Of a stretch of DNA of 64,000 bases, positions 38,401 to 52,500 are shown piece by piece (the stretch's first letter is position 1; each line of letters begins with the position of its first letter). Below the pieces are notes generated by a model. The model was given only the letters and a program-made list of their open reading frames with translations. It searched no databases and had not been told where the DNA came from. The translations under genes and the position numbers were made by a program. This stretch comes from Paragordius varius (Eukaryota > Nematomorpha): contig OZ176053.1 in NCBI GenBank assembly GCA_964247055.1, forward strand, positions 11,656,001-11,720,000, read 5' to 3'.

Positions 38401-41400
38401 ATTAATAAACCGAAATATATAAAAAAATTTATTCAAAAATACATGATATTACTTATTTAAGCAAAAACCGAAAGGTAAAAATTTAGTTAACGTGACATAT
38501 GTGCGATGGTAAAATTGAAAAATATACAAAATATACCGCTCTTTCTATTTCTATCAAGGTTTGATGTAATCTAAATAAAAATTTAGCTTTAATTTTATCC
38601 TTAAAATTAAATAAAGACGATATTTTGCAAAAATTTTGCAAAATAAAAATGGCGTCGAAGTAGTTTGACATGGAACTTTTTTTCAAAACAAAATTTTATT
38701 TAGATATTTTGGTATATTTATATCATTTTTATTAGGATAGAAGCATATATTTAAATTGGGACCGTTTCATTCAGTAGTTTTTTAAAAATCCTAATTCAAA
38801 TTTAGTCTGGGGTATTTAGATACCCCAATTTGAATCGAAGTGTTAAAATAATACTGAAAAATGATAAACTAAGCCATAATGATACATTTCATATTAAGAA
38901 TAAGTTATATTAGCCTGAAAACACATTTATTTTTAGGGTGACTTTGAATGGTTTAAGGATGAAATAGAATCGCAAATCATTTCCAATAATTTAACCCTGC
39001 TTTACCCTGCAAAATAATAAATTAATCTGTAAAAAAGTTAAACTTTTGATGCGCATACATGGATCATGAAATTTGAAATATGCATTTATTCTTTTCATAT
39101 AATAATTATATTTTATATAAGGAGTTGAAATTTGCGACGAAGGCCTGCATAATTTATGTGGAGTCGAACAAAACTGAATGCTTTGACGATCCCAAAGTAT
39201 TTATTTTTACACTTCCTACTCTATTTTATATAAAAAAAATTTTGCTCGTAATATTCAAATTTTAAGATTTTTGTAATAACCCCATTATAATTTGGCTTAA
39301 CTTCGTCAACAACGATAAGGTTTAATTAATGCCTATATTGCATTCAGAATATTGTTAGCACAAAGGAAGGCATACGATTAACCTTAAACGGCACAACAAG
39401 TGTAAAAAAAGGCTCTGTGCTTCTCAGTGTGCATTATCATGGAGAAGCATTCAACCCTTTTACAAAAAAGATTCAATTATACAAAAATTGTTCAGGTAGT
39501 ATATTTAATAGTTCATCATCTTTCATTAACGTGGGAAAGGAATTTTTTGAGTTCCACTTTAAGAAAAAGGACACGGATGTCTATTCACATAATTTGACTT
39601 TAAATATCTTTAAAATTTATGTGTGTCTTATTTAGGAAAAGACGTAATTTTGAATCCAAAGTATGCATATATTATTTTGTTTAACAAGTATATGGTATAT
39701 AGTAATTATATGTTTAATTTATTTTTTTAGAGAGAAAAACAAATTGTATACGGTAAGTATATACTTTTTATAATGGTAATGAACGGATTGGTTATGTTTT
39801 GTAATAACATTTGTTAAAATCCGTAATATAATGATAAAGGATAATTAAATAGAATTAAATGAAATTATAAATAGAAATTATAAACGATATGTGAAACCCT
39901 CAATAGTAATCGCAGACTAGTTTCGTGCTTGTTAGCACTCATCAGTACGACACAACTATTTGACTTGGGGTTTTCACATATCGATTTCGTATATATATCC
40001 AACTTTGCAATTTTGGTATAAATGCAGTTGGTTATACAAATTTAAATTAAATTTAATATAATTTATGAAAAAACTGAAAATTTGAAAATAAACTGAAAAT
40101 TAACTCTAGGGGTGAGCCTAGATTTAGAGTATAGCTACTTAGGGATTTCATAGAAATCAATTTAATAACTAAGAAGCACTCTATTATGATAAGAAACATA
40201 AGATAAAGATGATATTGTAATGGTAATGAACGGATTGGTTATTTGTAATAACATTTGTTAAAATCCGTAATATAATGATAAAGGATAATTAAATAGAATT
40301 AAATGAAATTATAAATAGAAATTATAAACGATATGTGAAACCCTCATTAGTAATCGCAGACTAGTTTCGTGCTTGTTAGCACTCATCAGTACGACACAAC
40401 TATTTGACTTGGGGTTTTCACATATCGATTTCGTATATATATCCAACTTTGCAATTTTGGTATAAATGCAGTTGGTTATACAAATTTAAATTAAATTTAA
40501 TATAATTTATGAAAAAACTGAAAATTTGAAAATAAACTGAAAATTAACTCTAGGGGTGAGCCTAGATTTAGAGTATAGCTACTTAGGGATTTCATAGAAA
40601 TCAATTTAATAACTAAGAAGCACTCTATTATGATAAGAAACATAAGATAAAGATGATATTGTAATGGTAATGAACGGATTGGTTATTTGTAATAACATTT
40701 GTTAAAATCCGTAATATAATGATAAAGGATAATTAAATAAAATTAAATGAAATTATAAATAGAAATTAACGATATGTGAAACCCTTCGTCAATAGTAATC
40801 GCAGACTAGTTTCGTGCTTGTTAGCACTCATCAGTACGACACAACTATTTAAATCTAGGCTCACCCCTAGAGTTAATTTTCAGTTTATTTTCAAATTTTC
40901 AGTTTAATTTTCATAAATTATATTAAATTTAATTTAAATTCGTATAAACTGCATTTATACCAAAATTGCAAAGTTGGATATATATACGAAATCGATATGT
41001 GAAAACTCCAAGTATAGTTGTGTCGTACTGATGAGTGCTAACAAGCACGAAACTAGTCTGCGATTACTATTGATGAAGGGTTTCACATATCGTTTATAAT
41101 TTCTATTTATAATTTCATTTAATTCTATTTAATTATCCTTTATCATTATCGGATTTTAACAAATGTTATTATATACTTTTTATACCCAAAATCATTTTTC
41201 CAATCAATTTCATTTTCTATTGGTTTAAATTGGTTAAATTAATAAGTAATTGCGCTATTGATAATTCTGTTTTTTAACATTTTTTGTTAACAAAAATATG
41301 ATACTATAAGAAATGTTAATATTGTCCATATTAACTTTTAATTTATACAATAAACTAAATTGCTTTATTTTTGTCACACATTCTAGATTCCAAAAGATAA

Positions 41401-44400
41401 GCACAGTGTTTGCTTAGGAAATACAAAGAAATGCGTAACATTAAACCCCGAAAAGAATAAAATAATCGAAAAGGTTGGAATTTTTGTATGTTTAGAGTAC
41501 AGTAAAAATTAAAATTATACAGCCAATTTAATATACTCTCAGAGGCGTAGCACGAGGGGGAAAGGGGACTGATCATTGGGTGCCATACTTAAAGGGCGTA
41601 AAAAATATTGAATTTAAAAATAGGTATTTAAAAGTTATTATTTTAAATAATACAGAAAAAATGACCCATTTTATGAATGGTCTCAGCACGGTTTATTTTT
41701 GATTATTTTTTAAAGGGGAACCATCACAGATTTATGCATTGGTCGCCAGGAATGCAAGCTACGCCTCTATATATTGTATTATCTACAATACAGTAGCGTA
41801 GGGGTAAACACAACAAATGGTTAAAGTTACAATTTTACTATCCTATAACATTATTTTTTAAATAATTATGGACAAAATTTGTTTTATATCATATACAACT
41901 GTATCACCAATTGGCCACAAATGCCAACATTAATGGGCAAAATGAAAGAATTATATTAAAAAGAAAATGCTTTTAACCCTGAGTTTGCCCACATAAACTT
42001 TTAAATTTAATTTTAAATCATATAATTGATTTATTATCAATTTAAATTTTCCTATTTATCGAGGATTAAATTTATATGTTTTATATTGTTTCACTATATG
42101 GATACTTAAATTGGTGCATTAAAAAATATTGTTTGCATTTAAGCGTTTTTATAAAAGAACACACATTAAAGATGTACAACAATTTAGTGTAGCATATTTA
42201 ATCTTATTCTATATATACGGTAATGGAGGTGGGAAAGGCTTGGTATGCCTACCTTCCTGAAGAAGTACCAATTATTTTTGAAGATGTATTTTTTCTCTTT
42301 TTTCGACAGTATTAATAAAAGCCTTTATCCAATGCATTTGACAAGAATTTATCAACCATTTCTCTACTTTTATCTGATCCCCATACAACTTTATTCTCAA
42401 GAAAACACAAACTAAAAATTCAATTGTCCACAAAATATCATTTATTATTCAAAATACAACTCATTTTTTCCTCATATCCTTCATCACAAACCTATCGATT
42501 GTTAACACATCCTCCCTATTCTCTACATCTAAATTAACTATATTCAGACAATGACTGTTCCGAAAAAAACTAATTCCTGTGATGTGCCTTTACGCATTGG
42601 CACGTGGAACTCTCGCGGCACCACCAACAAAATCGAAGTTATCATAAAAGAAATGGTGAAACTCAACATAAGTATATTAGGAATAGCGAATCCCACATTC
42701 CGTTAAACGGCCACATAGAATATGAAAATCACATCCTATTATACTCGGTCATGATACTCTTAAACGAAACGGTGTGGCCCTATTAGTAACCAAATCAATC
42801 GCCAACGCATCCGAAATTCACCACCCACACAGCGATCGCATAATATCACTTCGACTAAACTCGTCTCCACAACAAATAACGATATTCCAACCCCTACCAA
42901 CTCTAACAACGAAGAGTACTCCGAACAATTTTACGAGGATCTCAGTTCAGCTATTGAGAAAGTTCCTAAAAAAGACATGATATTTGTTTTGGGCGACTTT
43001 AACGCGATAGTAGACGATAATACACATCAAATCACTAGTGGGAAAGGATTGGGAAACAAAAACGATAGAGGAGACCGCCTCATAGAATTTTGCAGTTAAC
43101 ACAAATTATTCATATCAAACTCCTTTTCCAACAACCTAAGCGAAGGCTATACACATGGATATCACCTTGCAAGAAGCACAGAAACCAAATTGATTTTATT
43201 CTCGGTATGAAAAATATAAATCTTCCTTTATGGACGTAAAAACTTATCCTGGTTCTGACTGCTATTCTGATCATAATCTCCTTGTAGCTAAACTAAAAAT
43301 TAAAACAGTTCTCTCACGCAAACCAAAATTTCAGCATAAACCTGAATTAGATTTCTCTGCGATCTCCCCCGAGTTTCCTTTGTTACTTGAAAACAGATTT
43401 AAAACACTCGAAATAGACGATGACGCTGAAAATCTTTGGAAAACAATACAAAATATCACTAGCACTACAGCCAGAGAATGCATCCCTATCCAAAAATCCC
43501 ATCTTAACAAAATTAAGCTATCACAAAGTTTAGATTTAGCGGACAAACGGCGCCACGCTAAACGCAATAATAATATGGCAGAGTACAAATCACTTAACGC
43601 AGAGTTCCAAAAAAGCGCTCGGGAAGACAAAAACGATCACTACAATCAGCTGTGCTTGAAACTAGAAAACGCTGCTAAACATAACAACAACTACTTTGCT
43701 GAAGTAGATCACATTGCTCCACGTAGGTCTAAAATCTACAAAGGCCCAATGAGAAAGGAAGACGGAGATATCATCACAGACAAGAAAACACTGGTGGAAC
43801 AATGGGAACAATATGTATTAAAACTATACGGCTCCAGTCCATCGAACGCCGATAAAAACAGTAAGATCTATCAACATGACCCACCGATCATCAAAGAGGA
43901 AGTTGAATGGGCGCTTAACCTTCCCCAAACAACAAATCTGAGGGGTACAACGATATTCCGATTGAACTCATTCGTTTTATCCCAATCCATATCCTAACTG
44001 ACTTATTCCAAAAGATATTTGCTCACGCCTCATTCCCCCAAGACTGGTGCAAATCAATACTCATCCCCATCTTGAAAAAAGGCGATCCTAAATCATTTAA
44101 CAACTATAGAACTATAGCGCTAATCAATCAAGCATCAAAAGTTTTCCTCAAAATAATTCACAGGCGTATCCAAGGCATAATTGAAGCCGAACTTTCTAAT
44201 ACTCAAGCGGGATTCAGATCCAATCGCGGATGCAGGGACATGATCAGCAATATACGTTGGATATTCGAAAAACAAATTGAATTTCAGAAAGAAACCCCAT
44301 CTGCTTCATTGATTTTACAAAAGCCTTCGACAGCGTGAAACACGACACGCTGTGGAAGGCACTATCTCAGATGGGTGTCTCAGATCACATTTTGAACATC

Positions 44401-46475
44401 ATAAAATCCCTTTATTCCAATTCTTCACTAAACATAAAAACCCCACATGGCATAAGTAATTGGGTACAAATGAACAACGGTCTAAGACAAGGTTGTGTCC
44501 TCTCACCCACTCTCTTTAACGTCTGCATAGAAAGTGTATTACGGAACATAGATAAAACTAATGGTATAAGCATTGCCGGCAATATTATATCATCACTCCA
44601 TTAAGCTGATGACACCATACTGCTGTCAAACTCAGTGGACAACCTGAAAAAACTCCTAACTGAATTCTCAAACGAATGTCAAAAATTTGGACTGACGATC
44701 AATTTCAAAAAAACTAAAATCATGACTATAAACGCTCATAATCATTATAACTTATCTTTTCACAACCAACAAATAGAAGTAGTGTCCCAATACACTTACC
44801 TAGGCAGTCTTATAAATACAACGAAACAGCACCCCAGACATTAAAAGAAGAATAGGAATTGCAAAAACAAAAATGATAAAATATAATAAACTATGGTCAT
44901 CACACGACATCAAACTTAAAACAAAAATCCGTTTAGTTAAAGCCCTAATATTTCCTAGCATGCTATATACATCAGAAAGCTGGACAATAAAAAAGGCAGA
45001 CGAAAAATACATTAACGCCTTCGAAATCTGGTGCTGGCGGAAGGCACTTCAAATCACTTGGAAAGATAAAGTAAAAAACACTGTAATCCTTGAAAAAATA
45101 AACCCCGAGATACACTTGATTGGCATGTGCCTCAAAATGAAATTATCTTACTTTGGTCACATTACCAGAGCTAATGACTTGGAATTCCAACTAATGACAG
45201 GCAAGGTCGAAGGATCCAGGAAACGTGGACGCTGCAAGATGCGCTGGATTGAAAACATAACCAAAGAAACCAATCTCTCTTTACAACAGTTAACATCACT
45301 CACTCACAATCGAATAAACTGGAGAAAATACACCTTCGAAAAGCAATAAATCGACAACGATCTTTGCTACAATAATAATCAAACTTAAAAATATAAAGGA
45401 AACTAAAGTCTTGACTTACATGGTCATGGTTTTTGCATCCATGAATACTGAGTAATACTGGCTGTTTAATTTATAATACAATTTTGTAGCTAGGAGAATT
45501 GTAATTCTATGGCTTTGCATAAGGCCCCTTTAATCATAACCCTATAATAATTAAAATACACTTCTCGATTTATCAATATTGAATCAAAACTATATTTTAA
45601 ATACTTTTCTAAGGAATAATGCATTAGCAGTGCAATAAAGTTTAAATTATCACCCAAAAAATATTGATCATTGTCATAATTTGATATAAAATTGAATGCC
45701 TTTTTTTATTTACAAATGAACACCATTAAATAGTATCCCTAAGCGCTCTTTTAAAAACCATAGCCAAAAAATATGACTCTTGCTGGTTTTAGTTAACAAT
45801 TTTATTATATTTGTTAAGTTTGATCTAGTTAAAAATAATTAAAATCAGTGTTTTTGAATTCAAAATTAAGAAAATGCCGTTGTAGTGGGCGGATAATAGT
45901 GTCTTTAACAAACCTTTAAAGTGGTAAAATCATGGGATGATTGGGCATTTAGCAGCTATGATGAACATATATAATATGGATGAAACATAAATTTTGCAAC
46001 GAAAGTTTGAGAGGAATTAAAAAAAGCATAGTCTCAAAACAAGATCCTTTGTAATTACTGAAAAAACTTAGGGGATATTTATTGATATTTAATTACATTG
46101 CTCTGTCCATATTCGGATAATAGCAACAAAGGAATGTATAAATGTCAAAATTAAGGCTGTAATTAGGAAAGTTGCGTCGCATTTAGCATAGTTATTTGAA
46201 TTTAAGGGGCTCTCTAATGTTTTTTACCGTGTAGCCTTACACAATAAACGAAACTGCGTTAAAATTGGTATGGTATTAAAATAATAATAATATAATTTGT
46301 GTTAGAATACTTCTATCAGCTTAATGCCTGCAGGTTTCCTACGATGTAGCAGGGGCCCTAAAATTGAAGGGCTTAAAATCAATATTGGTTAACGTTTTTG
46401 GCCATTCGGTCATATTAATAACTAATTTTGGGTAAATATCTTTCAACCAAGGATGTCGATATTAAATTTGATATA

Positions 46476-46530
<55 letters not shown>

Positions 46531-49500
46531 GATTGAAGCAAATATTAATGGCGACCATATAATTGCGCTAATTTATTACCGTGAAAATGTGACAAAAGAG
46601 ATTAATGCTACTTTTTACAGCGATATAGTTAATTGCCGACCTCTAACCGAAGATATTAAAAAAATATGTCCAGGTTTAGTCGAGGGTAAGATATAACATA
46701 ATGATTTATATTTTTAGGATTTCATTTAATTTCGAATTATATCCCTAGTTTGTAATGATAAAATTATCATAATCCATTTTTTTAAAACAAGGATTAGTTA
46801 TTTAAATATATTTTTCACAAATATTTGATTATTTTCCAGCTATAAAAAAAGTTAGCCATAATTAATACAATTTTAAAAATATTGTTTCCACTATGTGGGG
46901 AGAAGGGGTTTTTACACTGAGTGCTAAAGCTAAAGTTAGATTGATCAACCATAATCTATTTTTATAAGAGAAATACTAATGACTGTTAAGTTAAATGGTC
47001 TCATGCGTTTTCCTGCCTATTGTTTTTTTAAAATATTTTGGCAATTACAATAATTATTTGGTTAAACACTAAGAAGACACATTCATAAAATTTTCCTAAT
47101 TTTTTTGCCTATTATTCGTGCTTAAAAATGTATAAGAATTTTCGCATATATACATGCGATGGGTAAAAACACTCGAATATGTTCAAAATGGCCTCACCGT
47201 AAAAGGTTTTATTTGGATGTGTGTGTTTCTGGCTTTGGGTTCCGCCTAATAACTAATTTAAAATATCTAAGCATAATCTTCCTCTTATTATTATTAATGA
47301 ATAAAATACTTAATTATGGTTTAATATGTTTTTATACTTTTTTATCGTAAAATTGGGTAAAACATATCAAGCCTTCTCTCCGAATAAAAAGCAAATTTTA
47401 TAGGAATGGAATAAAGCCTATATAAAAAAAGAAGCCTGATTAGGATATTTTTTGACTTCAGCGTTTCCAAATAGTACCGAAAGCTTTGAGTGTTACATTT
47501 AAATTTATATTATGCATTATTATAGCAGAGGAAACTGAAAAAGGTATATATATGTATATATATATTACAGTCATGTAGACTTTATTTTGTTAAAGATTTA
47601 CTTTTTTTCGTTAATTGGGTATTAATATTTGGTAAAGAATATAAAAACAAGAGCTATATGGTATACCATATCATATTCTTTAAAAAAATAAAAGGAGTGT
47701 GGGGGAAGGGCGTCAGAAATCTTTGGTAAAAAATGAAAATCTTTAATATTGTTTAAAGGGGAATGGTAATATTTTTGTTAATTTTTTGCAAAATTTTATA
47801 TATTATTTTTTTTCATAAAATTTTTATTTAACACCTAGATTCGAATTGGGGTATCTGAATATACCACAGACTAAATTTGAGTTAGATTTTTAATAAAACT
47901 AGTGAAAAAAACAGTCCCAATTTAAATTTATGCTTCTTTTCTAATAAAAATTATATGAATATGCCAAAATATCTAAATAAAATTTTGTTTTGAAAAAAAA
48001 GTTCCCTGTCAAACAACTTCGACGCCATTTTTATTTTACAAAATATTAGCAAAATGTCGTCTTCATTTAGTAAGGGTAAAATTAAAGATAATTTTTTATT
48101 TAAATCACATCAACCTTGATAGAAATAGAAGAAGCGATTTATTTTGTTATTCTTTTTAATTATTGCACCATGTCACGTTGACTAAATTTTTACCTTTTGG
48201 TTTTAGCTTAAAAATGAATGTGTTGTATCCAAGTGTTAAATAAAACAAATTAACCTCTTAAATATAGATTTTATGTATAGGTAAAAAAAATATTTATTAT
48301 AATTTTTTTAGGATATCACAATAAATAAAACAAACATATAACGGACAAATAAAAAATTGTGTGTATATATATAAGGGAAAACATGGGAAATGAATATGGA
48401 TTATATAGCGTTTATAAAAAAAAATATTATCGATTCATCTAAATAATAGATTTTGTCCAAGGGTATACCGTTCACAAGACAGGCATACTCAAATCGTTTC
48501 TGAATTAACAACGAGGAATTGCGTTGTTGAATTTCCATAATACACCTTTTGCGCGTGTAGTTTAATATTTTAAATATTTTATATAAGGTTTTTTTGGTTA
48601 TTTTGCATTCTATGGGTAATTTATTGAGAATCTCATCGACAGTCGATTCACAATTACTATCGAGTTGTTTTGAACTGCCCGATAGACCTTCACATTTCGT
48701 TTTTTCCTACCATTTTTCAATGGCTCTTTCTCTATTCCCAGAGTATGCTTCGTCTCATAGCATTTGTGGAACTTATAAACATGTCTAAATCATCTACAAA
48801 ATGACGAGACGATAATTCGTGATTTCTGGGATTCCCAAAAATTTTTTAGGCCTTTGATTTTTTTTCATCTGACCAAAAATATATTCTAAAATTAACAAAA
48901 ACGGTACTTTTCCTTTTTCCTCTACCTTTCAATGAAGTTGTCATATTTTGATTCCCGATCTCATTAACACCTAAATTCTAAACGAGAAAAAAACCATCGT
49001 TGCGAGGCACAATTTTTTGTGTGGGTCTTATATTTTCGTCAACATAATTTGAATCTAACATTATAAAAAAAATCCATCAAGGACACCAGTACAAGTGTCT
49101 ACTATCAATTCATTCCCGCCGATCTCATTAACACTTAAATTCTAAATGAAAAAAAAACCATCGTTGCCAGGCACAATATTTTGTGTGAGTCTTATATTTT
49201 CGTCAACATATTCTGAATCTAACATTATAAAGGAAAAAAATACCCGCAATACCAGGGATACATCCTAACGAAATTGGATCAAATTGATTATTAATATAAC
49301 ATCTATCGTAAAAATCCCTTTTATCGTTCCCATATAAAAACAAAAAAAATTATAATTGAGATAAAAAATTACGATTTTCCTAACCCTTTTATACAATAAT
49401 TTTAAGTGAAGGGTTAGTAGTTAGTGTATTTTCATTTTTACCAAAGATTTCTGACGCCCTTCCCCTTTACTTTTTATTTTTTTAAAGATTATGATATGGT

Positions 49501-52500
49501 AATACCATATTGCTCTTGTTTTTATATTCTTTACCAAATATTAATACCCAATTAACGAAAAAAAGTAAATCTTTAACAAAATAAAGTCTACATGGCTGTA
49601 ATTTTTATTAGAAAAGAAGCATAAATTTAAATTGGGACTGTTTTTTTCACTAGTTTTATTAAAAATCTAACTCAAATTTAGTCTGTGGTATATTCAGATA
49701 CCCCAATTCGAATCTAGGTGTTAAATAAAAATTTTATGAAAAAAAATAATATATAAAATTTTGCAAAAAATTAACAAAAATATTACCATTCCCCTTTAAA
49801 CAATATTTAAGATTTTCATTTTTTACCAAAGATTTCTGACGCCCTTACCCCCCACTCCTTTTATTTTTTTAAAGAATATGATATGGTATACCATATAGCT
49901 CTTGTTTTTATATTCTTTACCAAATATTAATACCAATTAACGAAAAAAAGTAAATCTTTAACAAAATACATACTACATGACTGTAAAATAATACTGAAAA
50001 AATAATAACTATGCCATAAACATATATTTCATATTAATAATGAGTTATATTAGTTCAAAAACATAATTTATTTTTAGGGTGAATTTGTTGTTCAGGGGGG
50101 AATTTGAAATGTTCGAGGGTGAAATTGAATTGTTCAAGGATAATGTGGTATATTAAACTATTTTTAAGCGTGGTCTTACTGACTAATTCTTTTTTGAACG
50201 TGTTACTTTGAGGGCATGTAAAATTAATCTTGCAACATTTTTTAAAAATATTTTACCAAGTTTGTCGATAAAGTTAATATATTTTCAGTATTTGTCTGGT
50301 CCATTAGTTTTTATTATGTTAAATATACCTTTAATGGTATTATAAAACCAATGAACGTAATTCTATAATATAGAGATTAAATCATGTTAATCATTCTGAT
50401 AAATTACCTATTTAATGACTTAATTAGATGGGCGAAATGCGTAACGGATGAACAATATTTACAATAAATTAATACAATGGATTTTTTTTTCAAACATTTT
50501 TTTAGTGAAAACCGGTTAATTTATCGCTACCCCTGGTGTTATTTAAACCGAGCAATGAAATTTATGTAATGTGTGAACGCATTATTTTAAAAAATCAGGA
50601 TATATTTATTTAATATATATTATATTTATATTCCTTTGAATTATACCATATATTACGTATTTATAGTTACTGACGAACATGACGCTCCCCCTTCTTCATG
50701 TAACATTTCAATATGATTTAATATTTTCACACTTCGATTCAAATTGGGGTATCTAAATACCCCAGACTAAATTTAAACCAAAATTTTTAAAAAACTACTG
50801 AAGGAAACGGTCCCCATTTAAATTTATGCTTCTATCCTGATAATTAAATAAATATGCCAAAATATCTTGATAAAATTTTGTTTTGAAAAAAAAGTTCCAT
50901 CTCAAACTACTTCGACGCCATTTTTTTTACAAAATTTTTGCAAAATATCATCTTCATTTAATTTTAAGGGCAAAACTAAAGCAATTTTTTTATATAAATT
51001 ACATCTAACATTGATAGAAATGGAAAAAGCTGTTTATTTTGTATTATTTTTTAATTTTAAAATTTGACACATGTCACGTTGACGAAATTTTTACCTTTGG
51101 GTTTTAGCTCAAAATAAGTAATATTAAGTATTTTTGAATAAAATTTTTTATATATATCGGTTTATTAATGTTATATGAGTGCAAAATTTTGCCATGGGTT
51201 CGATTCCTTCCATACTTTTTAAAGTATCTGATTTTAAACAGGCCTGGGGTATCCAACTACCCCAATTTGAATCGAAGGACTAAAATGAGTGTGTTGTATT
51301 CAAGTGTTAAATATGCATATTTTTATAAAAATTTGGAATTTTCTTATACGAAACGTAAAAAACTAAAATGCGCATGTTTTAATTGATTTTTAAACTATTT
51401 TCCGTTCTGTAATTTAAAAAATGAATAACTAATTAAAATGTATCGAAATTGGCCGAAATGGTAACTTTGGTTATTTCAAATATTTTACAATAAATTATAA
51501 TTTTTTAAAGATAAAAAACTTGCATAAAATATTTTTTTTAAAAGACTGACATAACATAAGCCCTGTCTTCTTTTTCATAACCTGTTAATTATTAATGATT
51601 TCAAAGGTTTGTCACCAATTTAAATCTTTATTACATTTTTTTTGCAACAAAAACTATAGGTATAATGATAAATAAGGCTTAAAAACATGTAAAAAAGTAA
51701 TAGTTTTGATTATAATTTCAATTTTTAAATTTGCACAACTTTTTAATAAAATATTATCTTCCATTTTCCAATATTGTACCAACATACATAGATTTATCTT
51801 ATTAAATATAAGCAATAAAATTTTGATTTTAATAAGTGATGGTTTTTATAAAAAATTAGGATATATTTTTTATAATTTCGAAATTGAACTATTATATTAC
51901 GTATATATTAGCTGGATCAGTAATTAAGCCTCCCTTACCGCCAAGTAATTTTTATTATATATATTATCTCGATCAGCTGACCTTTTAAAAAATCAAATTT
52001 CGATATTTTTAAATTTAGATATTTATTTCATTATACATTAAAAATAAATTATGGATCAAAACAGGCTGGGAGGCAAGTTGAATCATAAAATATATGTAAC
52101 TTTACAAGATTGTTATATTTCAAAAGCATAAGCTCCATACTATTGAATTATGATTATTTTAAATTACCTTAAAAATAAAGACAAAGAGATAGACATAAGC
52201 CTGATTTTTTCTTTATAAAATAAAGCAGGGTTTCCCAATAATGGTTCATGGAGCTGACTGAAAGGCGAACCGCATAGATTATAGTTAGGGATTAATAGTT
52301 GTTTATAGTTAAAAGAAACTGTATTTTTTTTGAAAAATACAATCCGAAAAATTTATTTTTATGATGATAGTAATACTTCTAAAAATATACATTATATGAT
52401 CATTTAATATTTTTATTATATATTGTTGCAAAGCAAATTTATCAGTTTTTTTATAATTTTGAAATCGTACAAAAAGTGTCACATGGTTAAATGCTTTTGC

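Larger units (their letters stand above)
39773..41170. mobile_element. Hammerhead-ribozyme tandem array (Penelope-LTR/retrozyme-like)
   Basis: Two full direct units of 447 and 444 bp start at 39773 and 40218. A third, truncated unit (40662-40851) is followed by a 320-bp inverted partial unit (40852-41170). The whole array is bracketed by a perfect 14-bp duplication ATATACTTTTTATA (39759-39772 and 41171-41184), so it inserted as one multimer. Each unit carries a type I hammerhead ribozyme, listed separately. Direct repeats with an inverted partial copy, a target duplication of this size and minimal hammerheads are hallmarks of Penelope-like element terminal repeats; tandem retrozymes are the alternative. 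There is no reverse transcriptase. It lies in the glycoprotein intron between exons ending 39752 and starting 41387. Confidence 0.85.

Noticed and set aside
39773-41170. Tandem repeats resembling a CRISPR or classical satellite array
   Set aside because: Units are about 445 bp without spacers, lie in an intron of an animal gene and carry hammerhead ribozymes. The flanking 14-bp duplication shows a mobile insertion.
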